From the NCBI RefSeq assembly GCF_009796825.1, contig NZ_CP047030.1, positions 3,780,501 to 3,844,500 of the forward strand: 64,000 nt of DNA, given 5' to 3'. The DNA is from Algibacter sp. L3A6 (GTDB lineage Bacteria > Bacteroidota > Bacteroidia > Flavobacteriales > Flavobacteriaceae). Position numbers and translations under genes: made by a program. The notes below the pieces were generated by a model, which was not told where the DNA came from, ran no database searches, and worked only from the letters and a program-made list of their open reading frames with translations. Position 1 is the stretch's first letter; every line of letters starts with the position of its first letter. Below are positions 35,810-44,169 of this stretch, piece by piece.

Positions 35810-36886
35810 ATGGAATTATTTTGGTATATCGTTTTAATGACCATGTTGGCTGTTTATGTCATTTTGGATGGCTACGATTTTGGAGCAGGAATTATTCATT
35901 TGTTCTTTGCTAAAACAGAAAAAGATAAAAAAGCAATAACTAATGCTATTGGCCCTTTTTGGGATGCCAACGAGGTTTGGCTTATCGCCTCTGGTGGTAT
36001 CTTGTTTTTTGCATTTCCAACGTTGTACGCCTCATCATTTAGTGGTTTCTATTTACCATTAATAATGATTTTGTGGTTGCTTATTTTTAGAGCTATTGGT
36101 TTAGAGTTGCGCGGACAAATAAACAACCGCATGTGGGAAGCCATTTGGGATAAAGCCTTTGGGATATCTAGTTTGCTTTTAGCCTTATTTTTTGGTGTAG
36201 CGTTAGGTAATGTTGTTCGTGGTGTTAATTTAGGTAATGTTGTAAATGGTGTATCTACGCACGAAGCACATTTTTTCTTTTTACCTCTTTGGAATCCAAC
36301 ATTTAGTCCGCATGCCGAAGAATTAGGTGTTATCGATTGGTTTACACTTTTACTAGGTGTTATTGGTGTGGTATCTTTAGCAATCCATGGTGCGAATTGG
36401 ATTATTTTTAAAACCAATTCCGATTTAAATAAAAAGCTGAGAAAAGTTATTTTCAACCTAAATATTGCTTTATTAGCTTTAGTTATCATTTCAATTTTAA
36501 TCTGGCATTTAATAGAACCAAAACCATTTCATAACTTTTTCAAGTACCCTTGGTTATGGTTATTCCCTATTATAACATTAACAGGGTTGTTTGGTTTGTT
36601 CAAAATTAAATCGTTCAAAAAAGATGGCCATGGTTTTGTGTTTTCATCCTTATTTTTATTTGGAGGTTTAACCACAACGGTATCTTCAATTTTCCCTAAA
36701 GTATTGCCTTCAACAAATGATATTAATCCAGATTTAACGCTTTATAATGTAGCAGCAGATGAGTATGGTTTATCTGTTGGTGTGTATTGGTTTGCTATCG
36801 CTATTGTGTTAGTAGCCATATATATGTTTATTCAATATAAAGTCTTTAGAGGAAAAATGGACGATGTTGGTTATGGAGAACATTAA
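35810..36886 (+). CDS. cydB: Cytochrome bd ubiquinol oxidase subunit II
   Basis: A 358-residue polytopic partner of CydA. It opens with 'ILDGYDFGAGIIHLFF' near residue 18 and 'GPFWDANEVWLIASGGILFF' near 47, the two invariant CydB blocks, followed by 'FSGFYLPLIMILWLLIFRAI'. Eight membrane helices are apparent. No cydX-like small gene or cydCD follows in the window. The next frame, the DUF6933 remnant, starts 22 bp past the stop. Confidence 0.96.
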   Translation: MELFWYIVLMTMLAVYVILDGYDFGAGIIHLFFAKTEKDKKAITNAIGPFWDANEVWLIASGGILFFAFPTLYASSFSGFYLPLIMILWLLIFRAIGLELRGQINNRMWEAIWDKAFGISSLLLALFFGVALGNVVRGVNLGNVVNGVSTHEAHFFFLPLWNPTFSPHAEELGVIDWFTLLLGVIGVVSLAIHGANWIIFKTNSDLNKKLRKVIFNLNIALLALVIISILIWHLIEPKPFHNFFKYPWLWLFPIITLTGLFGLFKIKSFKKDGHGFVFSSLFLFGGLTTTVSSIFPKVLPSTNDINPDLTLYNVAADEYGLSVGVYWFAIAIVLVAIYMFIQYKVFRGKMDDVGYGEH

Positions 36887-36908
36887 AATTTTAAAATATT
36901 TATATATT

Positions 36909-37443
36909 ATGCAAACCCCAATATATACATCTATTAAATTAGAGAAATTAATTAAAAAACTAATTAAAACAGAACCTACAAAAAACTTAGGGTTGTTAGG
37001 GAAATGGAATGCTACTATTTTTCATGTTAATAGAAAAAAGTGTTGGCTTGTGGCTAATGCAAAAACACAATACTCTGTAATTTTAACAGATATAAAAGCG
37101 AAGGATTTAAAAAATATTTCAGACATTTTTAAGAACGCATTTTATACGCAGTTAATCTATGATGGTATTATTATAGATTTTGAAATGGTAAATACACTTA
37201 TTGGCGAAATAACCTTTTTTTAGGACAGATAATGATAGAAAAACCACAGGCTTTCAAAACGATAGGCTTTCGCATTTAGAGTATTGGAAAGATGAATTTA
37301 ATAGCTTAGAAGCTATGCCCATTAAGGATTTAACAAACCGTATAAATAATATACCCATCCATATTGGGGAAAGTAAAAAAATGGCAGATTTCACTTATGC
37401 TAAAACCGAAATGCAACAATGTATTGAATCAATACAATTGTAA
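36909..37443 (+). pseudogene. DUF6933-like gene interrupted by a one-base frameshift
   Basis: From the ATG at 36909 the frame gives 'MQTPIYTSIKLEKLIKKLIK', then 'GLLGKWNATIFHVNRKKCWL' and 'TQYSVILTDIKAKDLKNI', the DUF6933 pattern (function unknown), and stops at 37223 right after a run of seven T (37215-37221). Dropping one T continues the protein for 73 codons ('RTDNDRKTTGFQNDRLSHLE' to 'QQCIESIQL') to a TAA at 37441-37443, with good coding character. Either a real homopolymer-slip pseudogene or a sequencing error; the intact protein would be about 177 residues. Confidence 0.75.
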
Positions 37444-37537
37444 ATCATTCCTTATTTTAAGTTTACCTTATAATTAATAACGCCAAGATATCTTGTATTT
37501 TTTATTGTAGAATTATAGATTAAATTATCTTCGCGCG

Positions 37538-38437
37538 ATGTGGATGTATTTAGGGCTTTTAGCCGCGTTATTTTTAGGGTTACACAACTTATGTAAAAAG
37601 CATGCCGTTCAAGGCAATGAGGTGTTCCCGGTGCTTTTAGGTACGGTAAGTTCTAGTTTTACTTTTCTGTTACCATTTTTTATTGGTTCTATTTACTTTC
37701 CTGACTTCACTAAAAGTATTGGCTTTTTTATAGAACCCATTCCATGGCAAACACATGGGTTTATTTTTATAAAATCGGCTATTATGGCTAGTTCATGGGT
37801 TTTAGCTTATCAAGCGCTTAAACATTTACCAATAACCATTGTTACTCCTATTCGTTCTGCTGGTCCATTTTTTACTTTTATTGGTGCCATTCTTATTTAT
37901 GATGAAAAGCCTAACGGATTGCAATGGGTAGGCTTTTTTCTTATTATATTTTCGGTGATGTTATATTCCAAGATTGGGAAAAAAGAAGGCATCAACTTTA
38001 AACGGAACAAATGGATTTTTGCCATTATAGCAGCTACATTTTTAGGAGCCTCAAGTGGGTTGTACGATAAGTTTTTAATACAAAGTTTATTTCTAGATCC
38101 TCAAACCTTATTATTTTGGTTTAGTTTTTACGTTATTTTAATCCTATTAGTGATACTTTCAATAACTTGGTTTCCTTTTGCAGACAAACGGAGAGCTTTT
38201 AAATGGCGATGGACTATTCCCGCTGTTGGAATTCTTTTAACATCTGCAGATTATTTCTATTTTAAAGCTCTTCAAGATCCTGAAGCTTTAATTATGTTAC
38301 TTTCTGCTATTAAGCGAAGTCAGATTATAATTGCAGTTGTTGTTGGTGGTTTAATCTTCAAAGAACAGAATAAACGCAAGAAACTAGTACCACTTGTCGG
38401 AATTATGCTAGGTGTTTTTCTTATTCTGTATTCATAG
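37538..38437 (+). CDS. EamA/DMT-family transporter
   Basis: A 299-residue protein with ten hydrophobic helices in two EamA repeats; 'HLPITIVTPIRSAGPFFTFI' (about 89-108) and 'DPEALIMLLSAIKRSQIIIA' (about 247-266) are the matching end-of-repeat blocks. DMT transporters move small metabolites; the substrate is unknown. A TTG (37505-37507) and TATCTTCG (37526-37533) 18 bp apart look like its promoter, so close to the ATG that the message may be nearly leaderless. A second ATG two codons in is possible. Confidence 0.88.
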   Translation: MWMYLGLLAALFLGLHNLCKKHAVQGNEVFPVLLGTVSSSFTFLLPFFIGSIYFPDFTKSIGFFIEPIPWQTHGFIFIKSAIMASSWVLAYQALKHLPITIVTPIRSAGPFFTFIGAILIYDEKPNGLQWVGFFLIIFSVMLYSKIGKKEGINFKRNKWIFAIIAATFLGASSGLYDKFLIQSLFLDPQTLLFWFSFYVILILLVILSITWFPFADKRRAFKWRWTIPAVGILLTSADYFYFKALQDPEALIMLLSAIKRSQIIIAVVVGGLIFKEQNKRKKLVPLVGIMLGVFLILYS

Positions 38438-38547
38438 TCGAAATATTTCCTGTAGTTTTAAACACTTCATTTTAATAATTTTAGCGACAAAACAACTCCA
38501 CTCATCTTAATTTTAAGGTTTCTAATATAAACTTTTGTTAAAAAAAG

Positions 38548-38576
38548 AATGAACGTTCATTTTTTACATATATTTG
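38548..38576 (+). promoter_or_regulatory. TetR-type operator and -7 element of the DoxX/TetR redox operon
   Basis: A perfect 14-bp palindrome AATGAACGTTCATT (38548-38561), closely matching the TGAAnnTTCA half-site layout of many TetR/AcrR operators, ends 7 bp before an exact -7 element TATATTTG (38569-38576). The palindrome therefore covers the -33/spacer region. The TetR gene is second in the operon, indicating autoregulation lifted by an electrophile or other inducer. Confidence 0.75.
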
Positions 38577-38594
38577 TGCTTACAAAACATAGAA

Positions 38595-38960
38595 ATGAAA
38601 CTTTTTTGGAACATTTTAAGAATATTACTTGCCATATTTATGATATATGCAGGTGCTCAACATTTTGTTAATGTTGACTTTTTCAAAGCCTTTGTTCCAG
38701 ATTTTCTGATGTACAAATCATTTATTATTTACGCATCGGGAGTTATAGAAGTAATGCTAGGTATATTATTACTTATACCACAGTACAAGCGCACAGCGGC
38801 TAGCGGCATTTTTGTATTAATGATATGTTTTTTACCAATACATGTTTGGGATGTGTTTTCTGCAAACCCTGCAATTGGTAGTCACGAGGCCGCATTAATT
38901 AGATTGCCAATGCAACTTGTATTAATTGCTTTGGCATACAAATTCACAAAAAATCAATAA
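38595..38960 (+). CDS. DoxX-like membrane protein
   Basis: A 121-residue protein with four membrane helices: 'ILRILLAIFMIYAGAQHF' opens with the DoxX hallmark (G-x-x-HF), followed by 'FIIYASGVIEVMLGILLLIP'. DoxX proteins are small quinone- or redox-linked membrane proteins; in mycobacteria one links superoxide dismutase and a sulphur transferase. I start at the ATG at 38595, eighteen bp past the -7 element. First gene of the operon; 3 bp before the TetR gene. Confidence 0.8.
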   Translation: MKLFWNILRILLAIFMIYAGAQHFVNVDFFKAFVPDFLMYKSFIIYASGVIEVMLGILLLIPQYKRTAASGIFVLMICFLPIHVWDVFSANPAIGSHEAALIRLPMQLVLIALAYKFTKNQ

Positions 38961-38963
38961 ATT

Positions 38964-39548
38964 ATGGCTAAGCTACAGAAAAGTATAGATAAGCGTAATG
39001 CATTGGTAAAAGCAACCATAGAGTTGGTAAACAACGATGGTTTCCATGCAACACCTATGAGTAAAATAGCTAAAATGGCCAATGTTTCGCCAGCTACTAT
39101 TTACTTGTATTTTGAAAATAAACAAGATTTAGTAAATCAAACTTATATAGATGTAAAAGCGGAATATACAAAGTATGCTTTTGAAACTTATGATGAAAAC
39201 ATGAGTGTTGAAGCTGGTTTCGAATTAATATGGAAGCGTATTGCCGATTTTAAACTAAAGGAATGCGAACACGCTATGTTTTTAGCACAGTGTGATAACT
39301 CGCCAATGATTGATGAAGCAAGTCGCCAACAAGGAATAAAACACCTACAACCTCTACTCGATTTGTGGAAACGCGGTAAAGAGGAAGGCGTTATAAAACC
39401 TTTATCAGATTATCTTTTATATGCTTATGCTATTAACCCATTATCGTTTTTAATGATGATACAAAAGCGTGGCGTGTTTCAATTAGATAAAGACCTTTTA
39501 GAAGAAGCTTATCAATCTGCCTGGAGCAGTATAAAAGTTTGTAAATAA
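38964..39548 (+). CDS. TetR/AcrR family transcriptional regulator
   Basis: A 194-residue regulator. The HTH (about 10-55) reads 'VKATIELVNNDGFHATPMSK' then 'KMANVSPATIYLYFENKQDL', a textbook TetR recognition helix. The C-terminal TetR_C domain has 'WKRIADFKLKECEHAMFLAQ', similar to regulators of nitroreductase or oxidoreductase genes. It likely binds the palindrome at 38548-38561. One bp separates it from the next gene. Confidence 0.92.
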   Translation: MAKLQKSIDKRNALVKATIELVNNDGFHATPMSKIAKMANVSPATIYLYFENKQDLVNQTYIDVKAEYTKYAFETYDENMSVEAGFELIWKRIADFKLKECEHAMFLAQCDNSPMIDEASRQQGIKHLQPLLDLWKRGKEEGVIKPLSDYLLYAYAINPLSFLMMIQKRGVFQLDKDLLEEAYQSAWSSIKVCK

Positions 39549-39549
39549 T

Positions 39550-40212
39550 ATGAAAAAAACAGCTATTATACTTGGCGCAACCGGTTTAACAGGGAATATT
39601 ATTCTTCATAAATTAATTGAAGATGATAGATATAAAACCATCAAACTGTTTTCTCGTTCTAAAATAGAAGGATTGCCTGATAAGGTAGAACAATTTATAG
39701 GAGATCTATTAAACCTGGAAGATTTTAAACCCGATTTCAAAGCAGACGAAGTCTATTGTTGCATCGGTACAACTACCAAAAAAACACCAGATAAAGAACT
39801 CTATAAAAAAATAGATTATGGTATTCCGGTAACGGCAGCAAAGCTTTCAAAAGAAAACAACATACCTACGTTTTTAGTGATATCAGCTATGGGGGCTAAT
39901 GAAAGTAGTAATGTGTTTTACAATAAAACAAAAGGCCAAATGGAGCACGATGTTTTAAAACGAAATATAAAAAACACTTTTGTTTTAAGACCATCTTTAA
40001 TTGGTGGCGAAAGAAAAGAACATAGACTATTAGAAAAAATTGGACTGGCTGTTTTCCAAGTCATTGACCCCTTATTTATAGGGAAGTTAAAACAGTATAA
40101 AATTATAGATGCCGAAACCATTGCAACAGCGATGATAAAATTGGCAAATAACAGAAGTAATGCCGAAGTGATTATAACTTCAAACGATATAAAACAAATT
40201 TCAAAACAATAA
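39550..40212 (+). CDS. NAD(P)H-binding atypical SDR oxidoreductase
   Basis: A 220-residue Rossmann protein: 'AIILGATGLTGNIILHKLIE' gives the GxxGxxG cofactor loop at about residues 8-14, 'VYCCIGTTTKKTPDKELY' follows the fourth strand, and 'FLVISAMGANESSNVFYNKT' holds the Ser/Tyr-xxx-Lys region (YNKTK). It belongs to the YwnB/HTATIP2-like group of NAD(P)-binding proteins. The substrate is not deducible. Third gene of the operon, 20 bp before the nitroreductase. Confidence 0.85.
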   Translation: MKKTAIILGATGLTGNIILHKLIEDDRYKTIKLFSRSKIEGLPDKVEQFIGDLLNLEDFKPDFKADEVYCCIGTTTKKTPDKELYKKIDYGIPVTAAKLSKENNIPTFLVISAMGANESSNVFYNKTKGQMEHDVLKRNIKNTFVLRPSLIGGERKEHRLLEKIGLAVFQVIDPLFIGKLKQYKIIDAETIATAMIKLANNRSNAEVIITSNDIKQISKQ

Positions 40213-40232
40213 CTAAAAAATAAATTTAAGAT

Positions 40233-40865
40233 ATGGAATTATTAGATAAATTAAACTGGAGATACGCTGCAAAAGCAATGAATGGCGAAAAAATAGCTGA
40301 AGATAAAGTAGAACGTATTTTAGAAGCAGCTCGTTTAGCACCAACTTCTAGCGGCTTACAACCTTTCGAAATTTTTGTCGTAAAAAGTCAAGATGTTAAA
40401 GAGAAAATTAAACCTGTAGCTTGGAACCAATCTGTTGTAACAGACTGCTCTCACCTACTTGTTTTTGCTGCTTGGGACACATATACTCCAGAAAGAATTA
40501 ACTATATGTTCGATTTAACCAATGATATTCGTGGTTTTAAAAACGAAGGTTGGGAAGATTACCGTAAAATGCTTTTAAACTCTTACCCTCAAAAAGATGC
40601 GGAAGAAAACTTTAATCATGCTGCAAAACAAGCTTACATTGCTTTCGCAGAAGCGCTTACTGCTGCTGCTTTCGAAGGTGTAGATACTACCCCAATGGAA
40701 GGTTTTGATGCCGATGCTGTAGATCAAATTTTAGGTTTACGTGAAAAAGGTCTACGTAGTGCCGTTTTATTACCAATGGGTTATAGAAAAGATGATGCAG
40801 ATTGGTTAGTAAATCTTGTAAAGGTTAGAAAACCTATGGAAGATTTAGTAACTGTAATTGAATAA
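40233..40865 (+). CDS. NAD(P)H-dependent nitroreductase (NfsB-like)
   Basis: A 210-residue FMN-dependent nitroreductase: 'RYAAKAMNGEKIAEDKVERI' opening, 'EAARLAPTSSGLQPFEIFVV' (FMN-binding, about 31-50), 'FAEALTAAAFEGVDTTPMEG' (about 136-155) and 'GLRSAVLLPMGYRKDDADWL' (about 168-187). Such enzymes reduce quinones, nitro compounds and possibly other electrophiles by two-electron transfer. A related gene is truncated by the right window edge (63755). Its 3' end is 13 bp from the next start. Confidence 0.92.
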   Translation: MELLDKLNWRYAAKAMNGEKIAEDKVERILEAARLAPTSSGLQPFEIFVVKSQDVKEKIKPVAWNQSVVTDCSHLLVFAAWDTYTPERINYMFDLTNDIRGFKNEGWEDYRKMLLNSYPQKDAEENFNHAAKQAYIAFAEALTAAAFEGVDTTPMEGFDADAVDQILGLREKGLRSAVLLPMGYRKDDADWLVNLVKVRKPMEDLVTVIE

Positions 40866-40878
40866 AAAAAAAGAAAAC

Positions 40879-41877
40879 ATGACAAAGACAATTTTATTAA
40901 ATAATAGACCAGAAGGAAAACCAACAGTTTCAAATTTTGAATTTGTTAGTGATGATACTGAATTAAAAGTTGGCGAAGGGGAAATCTTGTTAGAAACTGC
41001 TTATGTATCTGTAGATCCTTATTTAAGAGGACGTATGAGCGATGCAAAATCGTATGTACCTCCTTTTGAACTTAACAAACCCGTACAATCTGGAGTGGTT
41101 GCAAAAGTAGTTGCTTCTAAAAACAAAAACTTTGCTGAAGGTGATTATGTTTCTGGCTTATTAAGCTGGAAAACACAACAAATTTCTACAGGTGAAGGCC
41201 TTTTAAAAGTCGATGGTGATAAAGCACCATTAAGTACTTATTTAGGTGTTTTAGGTATGACGGGCTTAACGGCTTATTTAGGTTTAAACGAAATAGGAAA
41301 ACCTAAAGCAGGAGAAACTATCGTCGTTTCTGGTGCTGCCGGGGCTGTAGGTTCTGTGGTTGGGCAAATAGCAAAAATTCTAGGGCTTCACGTTATAGGA
41401 ATTGCTGGAACCGACGAGAAAATCGACATGCTTAAAAGTAAATTTGGTTTCGATGCTGGTATTAATTACAATACAAGTAAAGATATTAATGCAGACATTA
41501 AAGCTTTAGCGCCAAATGGTGTCGATATTTATTTTGACAATGTTGGTGGGCCTATTTCAGATGCTGTTTTATTCAACATCAACCGTTTTGCACGTATGAT
41601 TATATGTGGTGCTATTTCGGTTTATAATGAAACAGAATTACCAAAAAGTGTTAGTGTGCAACCATTTTTAGTTAAAAATAGTGCCTTAATGCAAGGTTTT
41701 ATTGTTTCTAACTATGCTGAAAAATTCCCAGAAGCTATGAAACATTTGTCAGGATGGTTAGCAGAAGGTAAATTAACTTACACTGAAACTATTGTTGATG
41801 GTTTCAATAATATTCCAACTGCTTTTATCGATTTATTCGAAGGTAAAAACAAAGGAAAAATGATAGTGAAAATTTAA
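40879..41877 (+). CDS. Zinc-free MDR NADP-dependent reductase (curcumin/alkenal reductase type)
   Basis: A 332-residue medium-chain dehydrogenase/reductase without the catalytic zinc Cys. 'YVSVDPYLRGRMSDAKSYVP' (about 48-67) and 'GMTGLTAYLGLNEIGKPKAG' are signatures of the leukotriene B4 dehydrogenase/curcumin reductase group; 'VSGAAGAVGSVVGQIAKILG' is the NADPH-binding Rossmann loop. These enzymes reduce the C=C bond of reactive enals and enones. Start at the ATG at 40879; the frame opens seven codons earlier inside the previous gene. Confidence 0.9.
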   Translation: MTKTILLNNRPEGKPTVSNFEFVSDDTELKVGEGEILLETAYVSVDPYLRGRMSDAKSYVPPFELNKPVQSGVVAKVVASKNKNFAEGDYVSGLLSWKTQQISTGEGLLKVDGDKAPLSTYLGVLGMTGLTAYLGLNEIGKPKAGETIVVSGAAGAVGSVVGQIAKILGLHVIGIAGTDEKIDMLKSKFGFDAGINYNTSKDINADIKALAPNGVDIYFDNVGGPISDAVLFNINRFARMIICGAISVYNETELPKSVSVQPFLVKNSALMQGFIVSNYAEKFPEAMKHLSGWLAEGKLTYTETIVDGFNNIPTAFIDLFEGKNKGKMIVKI

Positions 41878-41899
41878 AAAAAAATTAAAGAGAAAGAAG

Positions 41900-43060
41900 A
41901 TGAACAATTTTGAATTTAAAAATCCGACCAAGATTATTTTTGGAAAAGATTCTATTGAAAAATTAGAAAATGAAATTCCAGAAAACGCTAAAGTATTATT
42001 GCTTTACGGTGGCGGAAGTATTAAGAAAAACGGTATTTACGATCAGGTTAAAACAGCTTTAGAAAAGGTTGAAGTTGTTGAGTTTGGAGGTATTCCTGCA
42101 AACCCAGAATACTCTGTATTAATGGATGCTTTAAAGGTTATTAAAAATGAAAACATTAGCTATTTATTAGCTGTTGGTGGTGGATCTGTAATAGATGGAA
42201 CCAAGTTTTTATCGGCTGCAGCATTATTTAAAGGTGATACACCTTGGGATATTTTAAGCCAAAATATTAGAACCGAAAAAGGTATGCCTTTTGGAACCGT
42301 TTTAACTTTACCGGCTACAGGATCAGAAATGAATTCTGGAGCTGTAATTACTAGAAAAGAAACAAAAGAAAAATTAGCTATGGGTGGCCCTGGTTTATTT
42401 CCTGAGTTTTCAATTTTAGATCCGCAAGTGATTAGCTCTATTCCAAGACGCCAATTGGTAAACGGTTTAACCGATGCCTTTACACACGTTTTAGAACAAT
42501 ACATGACGTATTCAGTTGGTGCTTTATTGCAAGATCGTTTTGCTGAAAGTATTTTACAAACCATTATAGAAGTTGCTCCAAAGGTTTTAAAAGACCCTAC
42601 AGATTATCAGGCGGCCTCTAACTTTATGTGGAGTTGTACAATGGCTTTAAACGGATTAATCCAAAAAGGAGTGCCTAATGATTGGGCTGTTCACGCCATG
42701 GGTCACGAATTAACGGCTTTATTTGGTATCGATCATGCGCGTACTTTAGCCGTAATTGCACCAAGCCATTACAAATATAATTTTGAAGCCAAAAAAGAAA
42801 AATTAGCTCAATACGGCGAGCGTGTTTGGAATATTACTGAAGGTAGCATGGACGATAAAGCTTATGCCGCTATTGAAAGAACCGAAGCGTTTTTTAATGA
42901 ATTAGGTATAGATACTAAATTATCCGATTACACTAAAGATTACGAAGGCACAGCCGAAGAGATCTCTAAACGTTTTACAGATCGTGGTTGGTTAGGGTTA
43001 GGTGAACACCAAAGTTTATCGCCAGATAAAGTTGAGAAAATTGTAAAAATGGCTTACTAA
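41900..43060 (+). CDS. Iron-containing (type III) alcohol dehydrogenase, YqhD/BDH-like
   Basis: A 386-residue enzyme: NAD(P)-binding 'VGGGSVIDGTKFLSAA' (about 94-109), 'LTLPATGSEMNSGAVITR', and metal ligands in 'NGLTDAFTHVLEQYM' (Asp, His) and 'WAVHAMGHELTALFGIDHAR' (two His). Relatives such as YqhD are NADPH-dependent aldehyde reductases that remove short-chain and lipid-peroxidation aldehydes, which fits this operon. Normal length. Followed 8 bp later by the DJ-1/PfpI gene. Confidence 0.93.
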   Translation: MNNFEFKNPTKIIFGKDSIEKLENEIPENAKVLLLYGGGSIKKNGIYDQVKTALEKVEVVEFGGIPANPEYSVLMDALKVIKNENISYLLAVGGGSVIDGTKFLSAAALFKGDTPWDILSQNIRTEKGMPFGTVLTLPATGSEMNSGAVITRKETKEKLAMGGPGLFPEFSILDPQVISSIPRRQLVNGLTDAFTHVLEQYMTYSVGALLQDRFAESILQTIIEVAPKVLKDPTDYQAASNFMWSCTMALNGLIQKGVPNDWAVHAMGHELTALFGIDHARTLAVIAPSHYKYNFEAKKEKLAQYGERVWNITEGSMDDKAYAAIERTEAFFNELGIDTKLSDYTKDYEGTAEEISKRFTDRGWLGLGEHQSLSPDKVEKIVKMAY

Positions 43061-43068
43061 TTTAATTG

Positions 43069-43875
43069 ATGAAGACCTTAAAAACATTAGCCATAGCATT
43101 TACAATAATTACAGCTTCAAGTTGTAAAGACGTAAAACAAGAAACAACTTCTGAAAAAGTTTCAGAAGTAAAAACAGAATTAACAAAACAAAACGACATG
43201 AAAATATTATTTGTATTAACATCTCACGATAAATTAGGAGATACAGGAAAAAAAACAGGATTTTGGGTAGAAGAATTTGCTAGCCCATATTATACATTAT
43301 TAGATAAAGGTGCAAAAATTACTATTGCTACGCCAAAGGGTGGTGCTGCTCCTATAGACCCAAGTAGTGATTCTCCAGATGCTGCTACAGCTTCTACAGA
43401 TCGTTACAATAAGGATGCAGATGCAAAAGCAAAAATTGCAAATACTGAGGTTTTAGCCGATATGAATCCTAACGATTTTGATGCTGTATTTTATCCGGGT
43501 GGTCACGGTCCTTTATGGGATTTAACCAACGATAAAACATCAGTTGCTTTAATTGAAGCATTCGATCGTCAAGAAAAACCAATCGCTTTTGTATGTCACG
43601 CACCAGCTGTATTGAAAGATGTAAAAAATGCAGACGGAACAGCCTTAGTAAAAGGAAAGCGTGTTACAGGGTTTTCAAACTCAGAAGAAGCAGCTGTTGG
43701 ATTAACAGAAGTTGTGCCGTTATTATTAGAAGATATGCTTATTGAAAATGGAGCATTGTATTCTAATTTAGATCAATGGAAACCATACGCTGTACAAGAT
43801 GGTAACTTAATTACGGGTCAAAACCCAGCATCTTCAGAATTGGTTGCAGAGAAATTATTAGAGAGTTTAAAATAA
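43069..43875 (+). CDS. DJ-1/PfpI (type 1 glutamine amidotransferase-like) protein with lipoprotein-like N-terminus
   Basis: A 268-residue protein. From about residue 44 it is a DJ-1/PfpI protein of the Hsp31/glyoxalase III class: 'MKILFVLTSHDKLGDTGKKT', 'DFDAVFYPGGHGPLWDLTND' and the nucleophile Cys in 'IAFVCHAPAVLKDV'. Such proteins hydrate methylglyoxal to lactate. Ahead of it lies a possible SPII signal (AIAFTIITASSC) and a charged linker, which would place it outside the cytoplasm. An in-frame ATG at 43198, the usual start of cytosolic relatives, could give a short form. Last gene of the operon, before the terminator at 43898. Confidence 0.88.
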   Translation: MKTLKTLAIAFTIITASSCKDVKQETTSEKVSEVKTELTKQNDMKILFVLTSHDKLGDTGKKTGFWVEEFASPYYTLLDKGAKITIATPKGGAAPIDPSSDSPDAATASTDRYNKDADAKAKIANTEVLADMNPNDFDAVFYPGGHGPLWDLTNDKTSVALIEAFDRQEKPIAFVCHAPAVLKDVKNADGTALVKGKRVTGFSNSEEAAVGLTEVVPLLLEDMLIENGALYSNLDQWKPYAVQDGNLITGQNPASSELVAEKLLESLK

Positions 43876-43897
43876 TTTAAACATACTATTATAGATT

Positions 43898-43932
43898 AAA
43901 AAGGTTGTCCATTATTTGGGCAACCTTTTTTT
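43898..43932 (+). terminator. Terminator of the DoxX/TetR redox operon
   Basis: A 13-bp stem (43898-43910 with 43918-43930, one G-T wobble) around a 7-base loop, with AAAAAGGTTG on the left and CAACC followed by seven T on the right, 22 bp past the stop of the DJ-1/PfpI gene. Confidence 0.9.
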
Positions 43933-44001
43933 ATTTAAATGTTTTACTCCTTTCAGCTAGAATTAGCTAAATTCGCCTACTTAGCCAGAAAGAGATAAAC
44001 C

Positions 44002-44021
44002 GTTTTTAATCGATTAAAAAC
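44002..44021. promoter_or_regulatory. Perfect 20-bp palindrome upstream of the first TPR kinase
   Basis: GTTTTTAATCGATTAAAAAC is its own reverse complement. It lies 148 bp before the kinase start at 44170. A related imperfect copy, TTTTAATCGATGAAA at 46377-46391, lies 130 bp before the second kinase gene. A regulator-binding site shared by the two paralogues is likely. Confidence 0.5.
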
Positions 44022-44169
44022 AGCATTTCATCTAAATAATATGCTTTTTAACTGTTTTAATATATAAAAAACCGTTAAAAGAACGTTTAATATTTTTTCT
44101 CATTTATTTAGGTTTTATCTTGTATTCAAATCCAATGACCCTAAACTAAAAAAAGTATACCCCATCCCC

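Noticed and set aside
36049..36489. 146-codon open frame antisense to cydB
   Set aside because: cydB on the other strand is unmistakable; the antisense product has no recognisable motif and is an artefact of AT-rich codon structure.
42160..42564. 134-codon open frame antisense to the iron alcohol dehydrogenase
   Set aside because: Lies wholly inside a well-supported gene; no domain and no promoter or start context of its own.
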